A DNA stretch of 47,063 bases from Prevotella sp. (GTDB taxonomy: Bacteria; Bacteroidota; Bacteroidia; Bacteroidales; Bacteroidaceae): assembly GCA_022486815.1 (NCBI GenBank), contig JAKVJW010000022.1:1-47063 (forward strand), read 5' to 3'. Shown here piece after piece: positions 9,504 through 18,311 of the stretch (position 1 is its first letter; each line of letters starts with the position of its first letter). The notes under the pieces were generated by a model. The model was not told the DNA's origin. It was given only the letters and a program-made list of their open reading frames with translations, and ran no database searches. The position numbers were made by a program, and so were the translations under genes.

Positions 9504-10739
9504 ATGAGAAAATTATTAATCATTTTAATTCTAATTTCTATTTCTTTTATCCCCAATCATGCAACTTCGGTAAAGAATCATGTTTTTGACTGTATCGTAG
9601 CTCAAGATGGAACAGGAAACTATACTACCATTCAGGACGCTATTGACCAAGCCCCGAAGAATTCCAAGCATCCATATCTTATCTTTATTAAGGCCGGTCA
9701 TTACCACGAACATATCAATATACCAACCAACAAACCGATGCTTCATCTAATAGGTCAAGGGCAAGAACTGGTCCGAATCAGTGACGATCGTGTTAGTGGC
9801 GGCCCCAATGCTTCTCCTGTTGACGTTGCAGCCACAGTTGTAAGTAATGGAACTGATGAATATTTTGAGGGCATAACTTTCGAAAATTCTTGGGGAACCC
9901 GACATAATGAAGGACCACAAGCTTTAGCTCTTTATACAAAAGAAGACAGAAATATTGTCAACAAATGCAAGATGCTCTCATTTCAGGATACATACCGTAC
10001 AGCTAACGAAATAAATCAACGTAACTATGTAAAAGATTGCTTTATCCAAGGAGGTATTGACTTCATATATGGACAAGGAAATGTGTACTTTGATCACTGT
10101 ACTCTAAATATTGTCAAAAAAGACGGAGGTTGGATCGTAGCACCCAAACACATGCCAGGAACGACATGGGGATATGTTTTGAAAAACACGATTATTACTG
10201 CACCTGGAAATCCAAAAGATACACGAGTCTGGCTCGGTCGTCCTTGGCTGCATAGTCCGATGGCTGTGTTTATAGACACTCAGTCAAAAGTAACCATACC
10301 TGACTCGGGATGGTATGATCACATGGCATCAATACCAAAAATATATGCTGATTATAATACAATGGATGCTAATAATAAACCACTGGACTTAAGCCATCGT
10401 ATTTGTATGTACTATATGATAACTGAAAAAGGGGATACGATTTGGGGGAAAGCAAAGAATCATCTTACCTCTGAAGAAGCAGCCCAATATACCATCTCAA
10501 ACGTTATGGGTGGTATAGACCATTGGAAACCAGATATGATCTGCAGACAGCTCCCGGCTATCAAATGTAATCTTGACAGAGGACACCTTTTCTGGAAACC
10601 GGTTAATCAGGCTCGCGGATACATTATCTATCAAGATAACAAAATGCTCTCAACTTCTACTGCTACTAGCATCGTTGTACCTAAAGGGCACCAATATACA
10701 GTAAAGGCTGTCAGCTACAATGGAACTATCGGATTATAA
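9504..10739 (+). CDS. Secreted pectin methylesterase (carbohydrate esterase family 8)
   Basis: This enzyme removes methyl groups from the C6 carboxyl of galacturonate in homogalacturonan, giving methanol and free pectate. The 411-residue product has a signal peptide (about 1-21), then the CE8 right-handed beta-helix. The expected active-site set is present: Gln139 in GPQALALY, Gln161-Asp162 in SFQDTYRT, Asp186 in GGIDFIYG, and Arg246/Trp248 in LGRPW. After the helix, residues from about 350 resemble a short fibronectin-type module (WKPVNQARGYIIYQDN). The frame is open to TTG 9474, but ATG 9504 gives the signal peptide and follows the promoter. It is the first gene of a two-gene unit, 24 nt before the second esterase. 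The intact catalytic residues make the activity call firm; exact substrate preference is unknown. Confidence 0.93.
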   Translation: MRKLLIILILISISFIPNHATSVKNHVFDCIVAQDGTGNYTTIQDAIDQAPKNSKHPYLIFIKAGHYHEHINIPTNKPMLHLIGQGQELVRISDDRVSGGPNASPVDVAATVVSNGTDEYFEGITFENSWGTRHNEGPQALALYTKEDRNIVNKCKMLSFQDTYRTANEINQRNYVKDCFIQGGIDFIYGQGNVYFDHCTLNIVKKDGGWIVAPKHMPGTTWGYVLKNTIITAPGNPKDTRVWLGRPWLHSPMAVFIDTQSKVTIPDSGWYDHMASIPKIYADYNTMDANNKPLDLSHRICMYYMITEKGDTIWGKAKNHLTSEEAAQYTISNVMGGIDHWKPDMICRQLPAIKCNLDRGHLFWKPVNQARGYIIYQDNKMLSTSTATSIVVPKGHQYTVKAVSYNGTIGL

Positions 10740-10763
10740 CAGGACCTTTTTATTTAACAAAGT

Positions 10764-11975
10764 ATGATGACATTAAAAAACTTTTTACTAACGGCAATTT
10801 TCTTTGCATTATCTGGCATCCCAGTAAACGCACAAAGCAAATCGGAAAACATTAAAAAACGGGACACCTTCGAATATACCTTTGACCTGCCTAAATATGT
10901 CGAACAACTGAAACAAGAACTCACATATCCCCTCTCCTGGCAACATCAGCAGAACATGCCTTTTGACTTATGGAAGGAAAAGGCTCGTGCCAAGGTTTTT
11001 GAATGTATGATGACTCCTCCCAAAGTGGCAAGTAGTTTCAATCCGGAAATAATCGGTAAAGAAAAACGGGATGGTTACGAAGCCTACAAGGTGATGTTCA
11101 ACATTAATGCTTATAGCCGTATAATGGCTTATATTCTGGTTCCTGACGGCAAAGGTCCATTTCCAGCCATTAACCTATTGCATGATCACGGTGCCCATTT
11201 CTTTATCGGAAAAGAAAAGATGATCCGTCCTTTCGGTGTATCCAAGGAAGTCGCTGAAGATGCACAAAACTGGGCCAATACGCTCTATGAGGGCCAATTC
11301 GTAGGTGACTATTTAGCCAAGCATGGTTATGTATGCTTTTGCATAGATGCTCCTTTATGGGGAGAAAGAGGACGTGAGGAAGGAGTTGACCGTAACAAAT
11401 ATGATGTCATTGCAGGTAATATGATGATGCTAGGTCGTGACCTTTGTGGTTTCATGCATTATGATGATATTGCTTCTACAGATTTTCTCGCCACCTTACC
11501 CTATGTCGACAAGAATCGCATAGGATGTATGGGGTGTTCCATGGGAGCCTATCGTGCCTGGATGCTTTCTGCTTTAAGTGACAAGATCAAGGTAGGCGTG
11601 TCAGTCTGCTGGATGGTAACCACTGACGTACAAATGAGTACAGCCGATAACAAACGGGAATATGGTGGATTTGCAAATTGCCTCCCGGGACTTCGGCAAT
11701 ATCTTGATTATCCTGATGTTGCGTCTATAGCTGCACCTAAACCGATGCTCTTTATTGATGGAACCCAAGATCATCTGTTTCCTATACGGGGTGTGAAAAA
11801 AGCATTCGAAAAGATGCATGAAGTATGGAAAAGTCAGGGAGCTGACAATAATCTGGACACAGAAATATGGGATATTCCTCATAGCTGCCATAAAAATGTT
11901 CAGTTGAAAGCGTTACAGTTTTTAGATAAATACCTTAAAGGTTGTTCCTGTAAAAAGAAACATGCCGGAATGTAA
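10764..11975 (+). CDS. Secreted alpha/beta-hydrolase esterase, CE19-like
   Basis: This 403-residue protein has a signal peptide (about 1-23, GIPVNAQ) and an alpha/beta-hydrolase fold. The nucleophile elbow is GCSMG with Ser259; the probable acid is Asp336 in DGTQDHLF and the base His373 or His376 in IPHSCH. HDHG (140-143) sits where an oxyanion loop is expected. Family proteins of this length next to pectin enzymes in Bacteroides PULs include CE19 pectin methylesterases (the BT1017 type) and acetyl esterases, so removal of methyl or acetyl groups from pectin is the best inference. The product lies in the same unit as the CE8 enzyme, implying stepwise de-esterification of a decorated substrate. 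ATG 10764 and 10767 are both possible starts. The fold is certain, the CE19 assignment is not. Confidence 0.75.
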   Translation: MMTLKNFLLTAIFFALSGIPVNAQSKSENIKKRDTFEYTFDLPKYVEQLKQELTYPLSWQHQQNMPFDLWKEKARAKVFECMMTPPKVASSFNPEIIGKEKRDGYEAYKVMFNINAYSRIMAYILVPDGKGPFPAINLLHDHGAHFFIGKEKMIRPFGVSKEVAEDAQNWANTLYEGQFVGDYLAKHGYVCFCIDAPLWGERGREEGVDRNKYDVIAGNMMMLGRDLCGFMHYDDIASTDFLATLPYVDKNRIGCMGCSMGAYRAWMLSALSDKIKVGVSVCWMVTTDVQMSTADNKREYGGFANCLPGLRQYLDYPDVASIAAPKPMLFIDGTQDHLFPIRGVKKAFEKMHEVWKSQGADNNLDTEIWDIPHSCHKNVQLKALQFLDKYLKGCSCKKKHAGM

Positions 11976-12038
11976 TCCCCTATTCTCTACTTTGAGTCGG
12001 ATATCTTTTAGTAATAATTCTAAAACTAAAGTTTACCC

Positions 12039-12079
12039 GTATTGTACTGGATAAGTTGTCAACTTATCCAGTACAATAC
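12039..12079. repeat. Perfect 41-nt palindrome (20-bp arms, 1-nt centre)
   Basis: The left arm starts GTATTGTACTGG and ends ATAAGTTG (12039-12058). The single central T is 12059, and the right arm 12060-12079 is an exact reverse complement. No U-run follows and its composition is A/T-rich, so it does not look like an ordinary terminator, and a true terminator lies 37 nt downstream. It could be a regulator site, an RNA processing or stability hairpin at the 3' end of the esterase mRNA, or a scar of a mobile element. Confidence 0.85.
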
Positions 12080-12115
12080 ACTGACTCTCAGATTCATCAT
12101 ATTCATTACAATTAT

Positions 12116-12150
12116 TTAGGTTGGTGGGAAACCCATCAGCCTAATTTTTT
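12116..12150 (+). terminator. Intrinsic terminator of the pectin methylesterase-esterase unit
   Basis: Arms TTAGGTTGGTGGG (12116-12128) and CCCATCAGCCTAA (12132-12144) form a 13-bp stem with two G-U pairs and an AAA loop, followed immediately by six T residues (12145-12150). It separates the esterase unit from susC2. Confidence 0.85.
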
Positions 12151-12404
12151 ATATAAAAACGTGTATACAAATTTTAGATTTGCAGCATACTTATGCTACA
12201 TTATATTACTAATGATTTGACTCATCATGATTGCTATTCATAAAATTAATATAATTTTTATTAATATTAACAATATGGGCTCCTTTTATACTTTAATCTA
12301 TATTTTTTTTTGTACTTTAGCCTTAAATTATAAAATAAGCCGGAAAAACAATTACCCTATAAGAGTATAGGTTATCTTATAAGTAATAACTAAAACAAAT
12401 ATTT

Positions 12405-15400
12405 ATGTATTTACAAATCAAAAGAGTCGCATTTGCTCTATGTCTAAGCCTGATTTGTTACGTTGCAAATGCACAGCAAAAGGTAACAGGTACCGTGAAA
12501 GATGTAAATGGCGAGCCCCTAATCGGAGTCAGCATTGCATTAAACGGAAAAATTGTGGCTATTTCAGACATTGATGGTAATTTTACTATTCCAAATGCTA
12601 AACCTTCTTCAAAATTAAAAGTAAGTTACATTGGTTACAAGACTTTTTTGGAAACCATTGGCAACGATCCTCATCTTAACATTGTAATGTCTGTTAACAA
12701 CAAGACATTAAATGAAGTCGTAGTCGTCGGGTATGGCACTATGAAGAAACGGGATCTGACAGGTTCTGTTTCATCTGTCAACACATCCCAATTGAATTCA
12801 AGAAGTGCTACCAGTGTCTTGGGGGATCTTCAAGGTGCCAATCCTGGAGTAAACATCACCCAGACCTCGAGTAGAACCGGGGATAATTTCAATATTGAAA
12901 TTAGAGGAAAATCTTCTATCAACTCATCGACAAAGCCTCTATATGTAGTCGATGGAGTAATGTGCAGTGATATCAACTTTCTAAATCCACAGGATATTGA
13001 GCGCATTGACGTATTAAAAGATGCATCATCTACTGCCATTTATGGATCACGAGCTACTGCGGGTGTAATCATTGTCACCACAAAAAGTGGCTCAAGCGTT
13101 GCTAAGAACCAGAAACCCAGCATCAGTTATGACGGCTATTATGGTTGGTCACATGTAACCAGAATGCCCGATTTCATGGATGGGAATCAATTTTATGAAT
13201 ATCGTTTTTCAAAGTTCTTATCCTATGAAAAAGGTGGGAATCATGCAAATCCAATCTATCAGATGAAAGGCATCGATTTGGAAAGAGGATTACTTCGCCA
13301 ACATACAGGTTCCGGAGACTATATCATGAAACAAATGATAGCTAATGGAAAAACATACAACTGGCCTGATCTGGTCACAAGGAATGGAAGTCAACAAAAT
13401 CACTTTATTGCCCTGAATGGTGGAGGCAATAACGTACAATACCATTTCGGCCTCGGATATAACAAAGAAAATGGAATATATAAAGAAGACCATGAGGAGC
13501 GTATCAACTTTAAGGGAAGTCTGGATGCTCGCATCAATAAAGTTCTCAGTGCAGGTTTTAATATTAATCTAGCTAAAATCAACAATGGATATGCAAATGA
13601 TGCTGCCATTCAGTACGCTTATCGCATGAATCCTTTCATGGTTCCGTATGACACAAACGGCAATATTAATCATAAACCTGGTAACTACGCAGCTTTAGGT
13701 ACTGATTCATACCAATTTACTGACCAACTCAATCCCCTTGACGTAATGAAAAGTACAACTAAGAAACGCGAAACATGGCGTTTGCTTGGTAATATATACT
13801 TAAACTTTAATCTACAGAAAGGTCTGACCTTTAAAACCACATTCTCACCAAATTACACCTATTATCGAGAAGGCTTCTTTGGGGGAAATATCAATCCTGT
13901 CACAGGCATGGCCTATGATGACGGTACCTATGCTGATGCGAACAAGGATGGACTCGTAGATAATGAAGCAAATTTGCTCACTGACCATAACTTCTCATGG
14001 ACATGGGATAATATCATTAATTATACTACCACTTTCCGCAACATTCATAAACTCAGTTTGATGGGATTATTTTCCATGCAGTCCGGAAGCACGACAAAAG
14101 AATACTGGGATGCAACTGATGTAATGGAAAACACAAACTGGTGGAATCTAAATTCTGGCGAATACAATGCAAAAAATTCATACAATTCTTATACCGAAAA
14201 CAGTATGATTTCATACGCATTACGTGCAAACTACAGTTATAAAGACCGCTATCTTTTTACCGGAACGGTCCGTTGGGACGGTTCTTCTAAATTTGCTAAA
14301 GATAACCGCTGGGGATGTTTTCCATCTGCTGCCGTTGCATGGAGAATTACGGAAGAACCTTTTATGAAAGATGTCAACTGGCTAAACAATCTAAAACTCC
14401 GTTTTGCTTTCGGTATGACAGGTAATAATGATGGTATTGGTGACTATGCCACACAGCAAGTTCTGGAAGGTCCTATATATTATCCTTTTGGGAGCGTTTA
14501 TTCTACAGGATTCTATCCCTCAGGAATCGTAAATCCGAACCTGAAATGGGAGAAATCATCAGAATATAATCTTGGACTTGATTTCGGGTTCTTGGATAGT
14601 CGCATTTATGGTACACTTGATATTTATCGAAAAACTTCAAAGGATTTACTATACCCTGTAGCTTTACCTCTTGAATCAGGTGGAGGCACAATGGTCACGA
14701 ACATTGGATCTGTTCGTAACCAAGGTATTGAAATTTCTCTTACAACTATTAATATTGCTAATAAAGACTGGCATTGGGAGACAACACTTAATTTTGCTCA
14801 TAACAAAAATAAAGTATTGGAAATCAACGGCACCGGAAATGAAGCGATCAGTTCTAATACCACGACCGGAAGCTTGTTTGTGGGCAAGTCTGTAAATAAT
14901 GTTTATGCCTATAAGTTCGGCGGCATCGTATCTGATGAAAATATGACTGTACCAAACAATACTGCGGCTAAAAAAGCAGGGTTCAAACCGGGTACCATGA
15001 TGAAAGAATATGATTATTTCTATAAAGTTTATGGTTTAACAGAAGGACAACCTTATGTGGTAGATGTAAACGGTGATGGCAAAATTGACAATCATGACCG
15101 TGTTGTAAAGAGCATGGATCCTGCTTTTACAGCTAGTCTGACCTCAAATCTTAAATGGAAAAACTGGGATTTTAATTTTTCTATTTATGCAAAAGAACAT
15201 TATACAGTTTACTCTAGTTTCTTAAAAGAATACCTCAACCTCAAAGACCGTGGACGTATGAAAATTAATGGCAATTTCTATATTCCCGCAGGAACGATAC
15301 TAAACTGTGATGGTATTAATGCTGACGGCACCTATATCAATCCTGTATATCAAACTTCCACTCATTATGGCTCATTGCCATTCCCAAACAATGGAGGAAA

Positions 15401-15680
15401 AAACGGAGGTATCGGTTTAGAGTCTAATTACTGGAATATTGCAAAATGCGTAACTAGTGCTTCTTACTGGAAAGTACAGAATATTACTTTAGGGTATACA
15501 CTCCCCAAACATTGGATTAACAAGTTCGGTTGTAGCTATCTCAGACTCTATCTTACTGTTACCAATCCATTTATTATAACCCCATATAAAGGATTTGATC
15601 CAGAATGGGCAAACTCCTCTATGAAAAATGATGGGCCGAGTACAATAACCTATCAGATCGGTGCAAGTATTAAATTCTAA
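12405..15680 (+). CDS. SusC-family TonB-dependent oligosaccharide transporter (pair 2)
   Basis: This 1091-residue outer-membrane transporter has a signal peptide cleaved near 23 (YVANA/QQ), a carboxypeptidase-regulatory-like domain (about 26-98), the signature TLNEVVVVGYG (101-111), a plug with LYVVDGVM, and a C-terminal barrel ending QIGASIKF. Two acidic loops fit the DxNxDGxxD calcium pattern: Asp511/Asn513/Asp515/Asp519 and Asp887/Asn889/Asp891/Asp895. They sit in what should be extracellular loops and are absent from the other SusC of this locus. The partner SusD follows after 20 nt. It is about 100 residues longer than pair 1 SusC, so the two probably differ in cargo. The pectic substrate is inferred from locus content and calcium-type loops, not demonstrated. 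Confidence 0.95.
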   Translation: MYLQIKRVAFALCLSLICYVANAQQKVTGTVKDVNGEPLIGVSIALNGKIVAISDIDGNFTIPNAKPSSKLKVSYIGYKTFLETIGNDPHLNIVMSVNNKTLNEVVVVGYGTMKKRDLTGSVSSVNTSQLNSRSATSVLGDLQGANPGVNITQTSSRTGDNFNIEIRGKSSINSSTKPLYVVDGVMCSDINFLNPQDIERIDVLKDASSTAIYGSRATAGVIIVTTKSGSSVAKNQKPSISYDGYYGWSHVTRMPDFMDGNQFYEYRFSKFLSYEKGGNHANPIYQMKGIDLERGLLRQHTGSGDYIMKQMIANGKTYNWPDLVTRNGSQQNHFIALNGGGNNVQYHFGLGYNKENGIYKEDHEERINFKGSLDARINKVLSAGFNINLAKINNGYANDAAIQYAYRMNPFMVPYDTNGNINHKPGNYAALGTDSYQFTDQLNPLDVMKSTTKKRETWRLLGNIYLNFNLQKGLTFKTTFSPNYTYYREGFFGGNINPVTGMAYDDGTYADANKDGLVDNEANLLTDHNFSWTWDNIINYTTTFRNIHKLSLMGLFSMQSGSTTKEYWDATDVMENTNWWNLNSGEYNAKNSYNSYTENSMISYALRANYSYKDRYLFTGTVRWDGSSKFAKDNRWGCFPSAAVAWRITEEPFMKDVNWLNNLKLRFAFGMTGNNDGIGDYATQQVLEGPIYYPFGSVYSTGFYPSGIVNPNLKWEKSSEYNLGLDFGFLDSRIYGTLDIYRKTSKDLLYPVALPLESGGGTMVTNIGSVRNQGIEISLTTINIANKDWHWETTLNFAHNKNKVLEINGTGNEAISSNTTTGSLFVGKSVNNVYAYKFGGIVSDENMTVPNNTAAKKAGFKPGTMMKEYDYFYKVYGLTEGQPYVVDVNGDGKIDNHDRVVKSMDPAFTASLTSNLKWKNWDFNFSIYAKEHYTVYSSFLKEYLNLKDRGRMKINGNFYIPAGTILNCDGINADGTYINPVYQTSTHYGSLPFPNNGGKNGGIGLESNYWNIAKCVTSASYWKVQNITLGYTLPKHWINKFGCSYLRLYLTVTNPFIITPYKGFDPEWANSSMKNDGPSTITYQIGASIKF

Positions 15681-15700
15681 ACGTGAAAACGAACCATACA

Positions 15701-17527
15701 ATGAAAAAAAATTACTATATAACAGCTATTGCAACTTTGGCAATTACTTTCACATTAGCTAGTTGCAGCGACTTTTTGAATGCGGATAACAAGTCCGCCG
15801 GAGGTACAGCTTCTGATCACTTTAATAAAAATGCTTCTTCCCTGCTCGTATCAACTTACAACAACCTGAAAAATATCGTATATAATCCAAGCCTTTATTG
15901 TGAAGGCACTGACTTATATATCAACACCCGGGGAAAGGATGCAGGAGTATTTAATGAATATACACTTACGACAGAAGATCATACCGTATCGAGTTATTAC
16001 TCAAATGTCTACAAAACCATTAATTATGCCAATGGAGTTCTCTCTTATACTGACCCAACTTCCGAAACAGGTTGCGAAGCCCGCTTTCTGCGAAATTTTG
16101 GTTACTATCTCTTGACACAGGAATTCGGTTCAGTACCCTATATCACAAGATATATTGACAAGGGCTCAAACAAGGATTATCCCAAGACGCCTTTAGATAA
16201 CATCTACTTGTCCATGATCAAAGACTTGACTGACCTTTATAACAACACTCAACTACCGGAGCAAAGCCATATAGGCCATGCCAGTAAACAAGCTGTAGCT
16301 GCTCTCTTAGCCAAGACTTATCTGGCACAAGGATGGGATATTAATACCACACTCAATGATGCAGAAAAAGGCACTTATACGGTTAAAGACAAAGACGCCT
16401 TCATTCAGGCTGCTTCATGGGCTTTAAAAGCTATTGATGGAATCCAACTGACTATGAACTTTGGGCAGAAGTGGTCACCTGCCAATGAAGGCAATGCCGA
16501 AGAAATATTCTCTGTCCAATATGACCGCGCCAATTATCCAGGAAACGTGTCCAATGGTGGACACAATATGCAATATAACTTTGGCGGGTATTATGGCGAC
16601 TGTTCTACTTTGGGCATGAAGACCTGCAGCAGTCAGGATGCGCAATCCGAAAAAAGCATGTATCTTTTCACACCGGGTGACAAACGTTATCAGGGTACTT
16701 ATATGACAACCTTCTATAATGCGACTCTAATGGCTAATGGAAAAACTTCCAACTGGGGTACACAAGGCTATTTCGGGTATTATAATTCGGCCAAAACCGA
16801 TACTCTTCCTATAGCTCATCGTTACTTTCCTTACTATATTACAGAACAGGAAGCTGAAGAAGAATTTGCGACTCATAAAAGCCAGTATAAGTTCAGAAAA
16901 GGCATAGACGTCAATACCGTTTCAGCAGATATTCTATCTTTGCCAAATATCGTGCATTACACTTTCAACGCTGATGGATCCGTGGCTTCTAAAATCTATC
17001 AAGATTTCAACACATATAACAATCAAGTCAACAATGGAGTTTGCGTAAAGAAATTTGATGATCCAAATTCTGCGCAACTGACAGGGTCTAATGATTATCG
17101 TGATATCGTGATCTTCCATGTCAGCGATATGTACCTGATTGCAGCAGAAGCTTATTTTATGGCTGGACAAACCGCACAATCTCTTGCTATGGTAAATGCA
17201 ATACGTGAACGTGCAGGTCTGTCAGCACTCACTTCTTTTGAAGCATATCAGCCCTCCTATTCCGTAAGTTCATCCTTTAAATTAACACCTCTGGATGTCA
17301 TCCTGGATGAAAGAGCACGTGAGCTTTATGCTGAAGGGAAACGCTGGATCGATCTGCGTCGTACAAAACAGTTGATTCGATATAACGTAGAATTCAACAC
17401 AAGCATCAGCAGCGCGAACCAGATGGCTAATAAAGAAGGTGAATATAAATGGTATAGGCCTATTCCTGAAAACGAAATCAGTTCCAATACTGGAATCACT
17501 GATAAGGATCAGAATCCGGGATATTGA
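15701..17527 (+). CDS. SusD-family glycan-binding lipoprotein (pair 2)
   Basis: This 608-residue surface lipoprotein partners with the preceding SusC. The signal sequence ends TLASC with Cys22 as the lipid anchor. The SusD/RagB fold is supported by the N-terminal tetratricopeptide-like region, the segment ILDERARELYAEGKRWIDL, and the C-terminal stretch WYRPIPENEI...DQNPGY. The frame is open to GTG 15683, but ATG 15701 starts MKKNYYITAI directly with the signal peptide and leaves a normal 20-nt gap after susC. It is larger than the pair 1 SusD by about 96 residues, with only the generic family motifs evidently shared, which supports different ligands. It ends the PUL; a strong terminator lies about 200 nt downstream. 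Confidence 0.93.
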   Translation: MKKNYYITAIATLAITFTLASCSDFLNADNKSAGGTASDHFNKNASSLLVSTYNNLKNIVYNPSLYCEGTDLYINTRGKDAGVFNEYTLTTEDHTVSSYYSNVYKTINYANGVLSYTDPTSETGCEARFLRNFGYYLLTQEFGSVPYITRYIDKGSNKDYPKTPLDNIYLSMIKDLTDLYNNTQLPEQSHIGHASKQAVAALLAKTYLAQGWDINTTLNDAEKGTYTVKDKDAFIQAASWALKAIDGIQLTMNFGQKWSPANEGNAEEIFSVQYDRANYPGNVSNGGHNMQYNFGGYYGDCSTLGMKTCSSQDAQSEKSMYLFTPGDKRYQGTYMTTFYNATLMANGKTSNWGTQGYFGYYNSAKTDTLPIAHRYFPYYITEQEAEEEFATHKSQYKFRKGIDVNTVSADILSLPNIVHYTFNADGSVASKIYQDFNTYNNQVNNGVCVKKFDDPNSAQLTGSNDYRDIVIFHVSDMYLIAAEAYFMAGQTAQSLAMVNAIRERAGLSALTSFEAYQPSYSVSSSFKLTPLDVILDERARELYAEGKRWIDLRRTKQLIRYNVEFNTSISSANQMANKEGEYKWYRPIPENEISSNTGITDKDQNPGY

Positions 17528-17852
17528 TGATTGAAATAATGTAATCATTGAAGATGATTAAATAACCATCAAAGATGAAGCAAATAAAATACAACATAAT
17601 CCTTGTACTTGCTTCAGGATCATTAATTGACAAACTCTGGTAATGAATCTTGATCTGGTAATCGTTATAATGCAAGAACAATTCCAGCAAGGGATTTTCC
17701 AAGAAGAGTACATGCTAAGATGAAATAAACCCGGAAAGTCAGATAAAAACTTTCTGGGTTTATTTTGATTAATATAGTTTCTTATTCTTTCAATTAAAGA
17801 ATAAATCTTTTATTAATCTTTATCAGCCATCATTTTTTATAGCTGTGATTAA
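17528..17852. other. 325-nt convergent intergenic region after the PUL
   Basis: No credible gene is present. A small hairpin (ATGATT 17527-17532 with AATCAT 17543-17548) follows the susD2 stop, an 8-bp inverted repeat TGAAGCAA/TTGCTTCA (17576-17583, 17609-17616) comes next, and the region ends with the strong terminator at 17723-17767. Nothing else is recognisable. Confidence 0.6.
17723..17767. terminator. Bidirectional intrinsic terminator between susD2 and merR
   Basis: Arms AAATAAACCCGGAAAGT (17723-17739) and ACTTTCTGGGTTTATTT (17749-17765) give a 17-bp stem with a single G-U pair and a 9-nt loop. The A-rich 5' and T-rich 3' flanks let it act on both the PUL transcript and the - strand merR transcript. 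Confidence 0.85.
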
Positions 17853-18200
17853 CTATACAATTCCGCTCAACTGCTTCTTAAGTGCTTGCAGTTGATCTCT
17901 TATTGACGTCAGTGTTTCCAGAACCTCATTCTGCTTATTTACACCCTCTCTATTTTCATTCAGGTATTTCCTCGCAGCTGCGATTTTCAGTCCTCTCACC
18001 TTAATCAGATTATAAATCATTTTAATCTGGCAGATATCTTTTTCCGTATATTGACGTACTTTATTACCCGTTACCTTCGGACGAAGATGAGGGAACTCCT
18101 TTTCCCAAAATCGCAAGGTGGATTCATTCACTCCGACTTCTTTAGCTACCTCCTTAATGGAATAGTAAAGTCTGACGTCTTTATTCGGATTTAATGCCAT
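17853..18200 (-). CDS. MerR-family transcriptional regulator
   Basis: This is a small DNA-binding protein of 115 residues. The N-terminal winged helix-turn-helix is typical of MerR (YYSIKEVAKEVGVNESTLRFWEKEF at about 12-36, in shorter pieces SIKEVAKEVGV and STLRFWEKEF), followed by RQYTEKDICQIKMI and a C-terminal coiled coil (about 85-110, LETLTSIRDQLQALKKQL) for dimerisation. There is no separate ligand-binding domain and no cysteine cluster, so it is not a metal sensor of the classical kind. It is transcribed away from alaS across a 111-nt gap whose two promoters overlap, so autoregulation could also affect alaS; that is an inference. MerR beside alaS is a recurring order in this phylum. 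Its effector and targets are unknown. Confidence 0.88.
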   Translation of the reverse strand: MALNPNKDVRLYYSIKEVAKEVGVNESTLRFWEKEFPHLRPKVTGNKVRQYTEKDICQIKMIYNLIKVRGLKIAAARKYLNENREGVNKQNEVLETLTSIRDQLQALKKQLSGIV

Positions 18201-18240
18201 AATTAACAGCCTTTTTTATTAACAAAACAGAATTTAATGA

Positions 18241-18271
18241 CAAATTTAGCTAATTCTTTGTATCTTTGCAA
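18241..18271 (-). promoter_or_regulatory. merR promoter
   Basis: On the - strand TTG (18269-18271) is followed after 20 nt by the -7 element TAAATTTG (18241-18248). The predicted start of transcription is near 18234, leaving a leader of about 35 nt. The site interleaves with the alaS promoter. Confidence 0.6.
18261..18268 (+). promoter_or_regulatory. alaS -7 promoter element
   Basis: TATCTTTG is an exact TAnnTTTG match, 44 nt before the alaS ATG. The -33 partner is weak. Its position lies inside the -33/-7 span of the divergent merR promoter, so the two promoters should compete. Confidence 0.6.
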
Positions 18272-18311
18272 GTGTTTTTGAAAAAGAATCAATTAAAATA
18301 GAAATAAAACT

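Larger units (their letters stand above)
11976..12404. other. 429-nt intergenic region between the esterase unit and susC2
   Basis: There is no gene here. In order it holds a perfect 41-nt palindrome (12039-12079), a textbook intrinsic terminator (12116-12150), a TAGATTTG that fits the -7 consensus (12175-12182), and a very A/T-rich tract with TTTTTTTTTGTAC (12303-12315), about 90 nt before susC2. The TTTTGTAC core also occurs at the susC1 promoter on the - strand, so this tract is a candidate susC2 promoter, but neither site has a clear -33 partner. Confidence 0.6.

Noticed and set aside
15683..15700. GTG start six codons before the susD2 ATG
   Set aside because: ATG 15701 begins the lipoprotein signal directly; the extra residues are polar and atypical.
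17576..17616. 8-bp inverted repeat TGAAGCAA/TTGCTTCA
   Set aside because: Loop of 25 nt and no T-run; within what chance could give in an A/T-rich spacer, and a real terminator follows.
17496..17702. 68-codon - strand frame across the susD2 stop
   Set aside because: It overlaps the susD2 end and has no promoter, family or conserved look.
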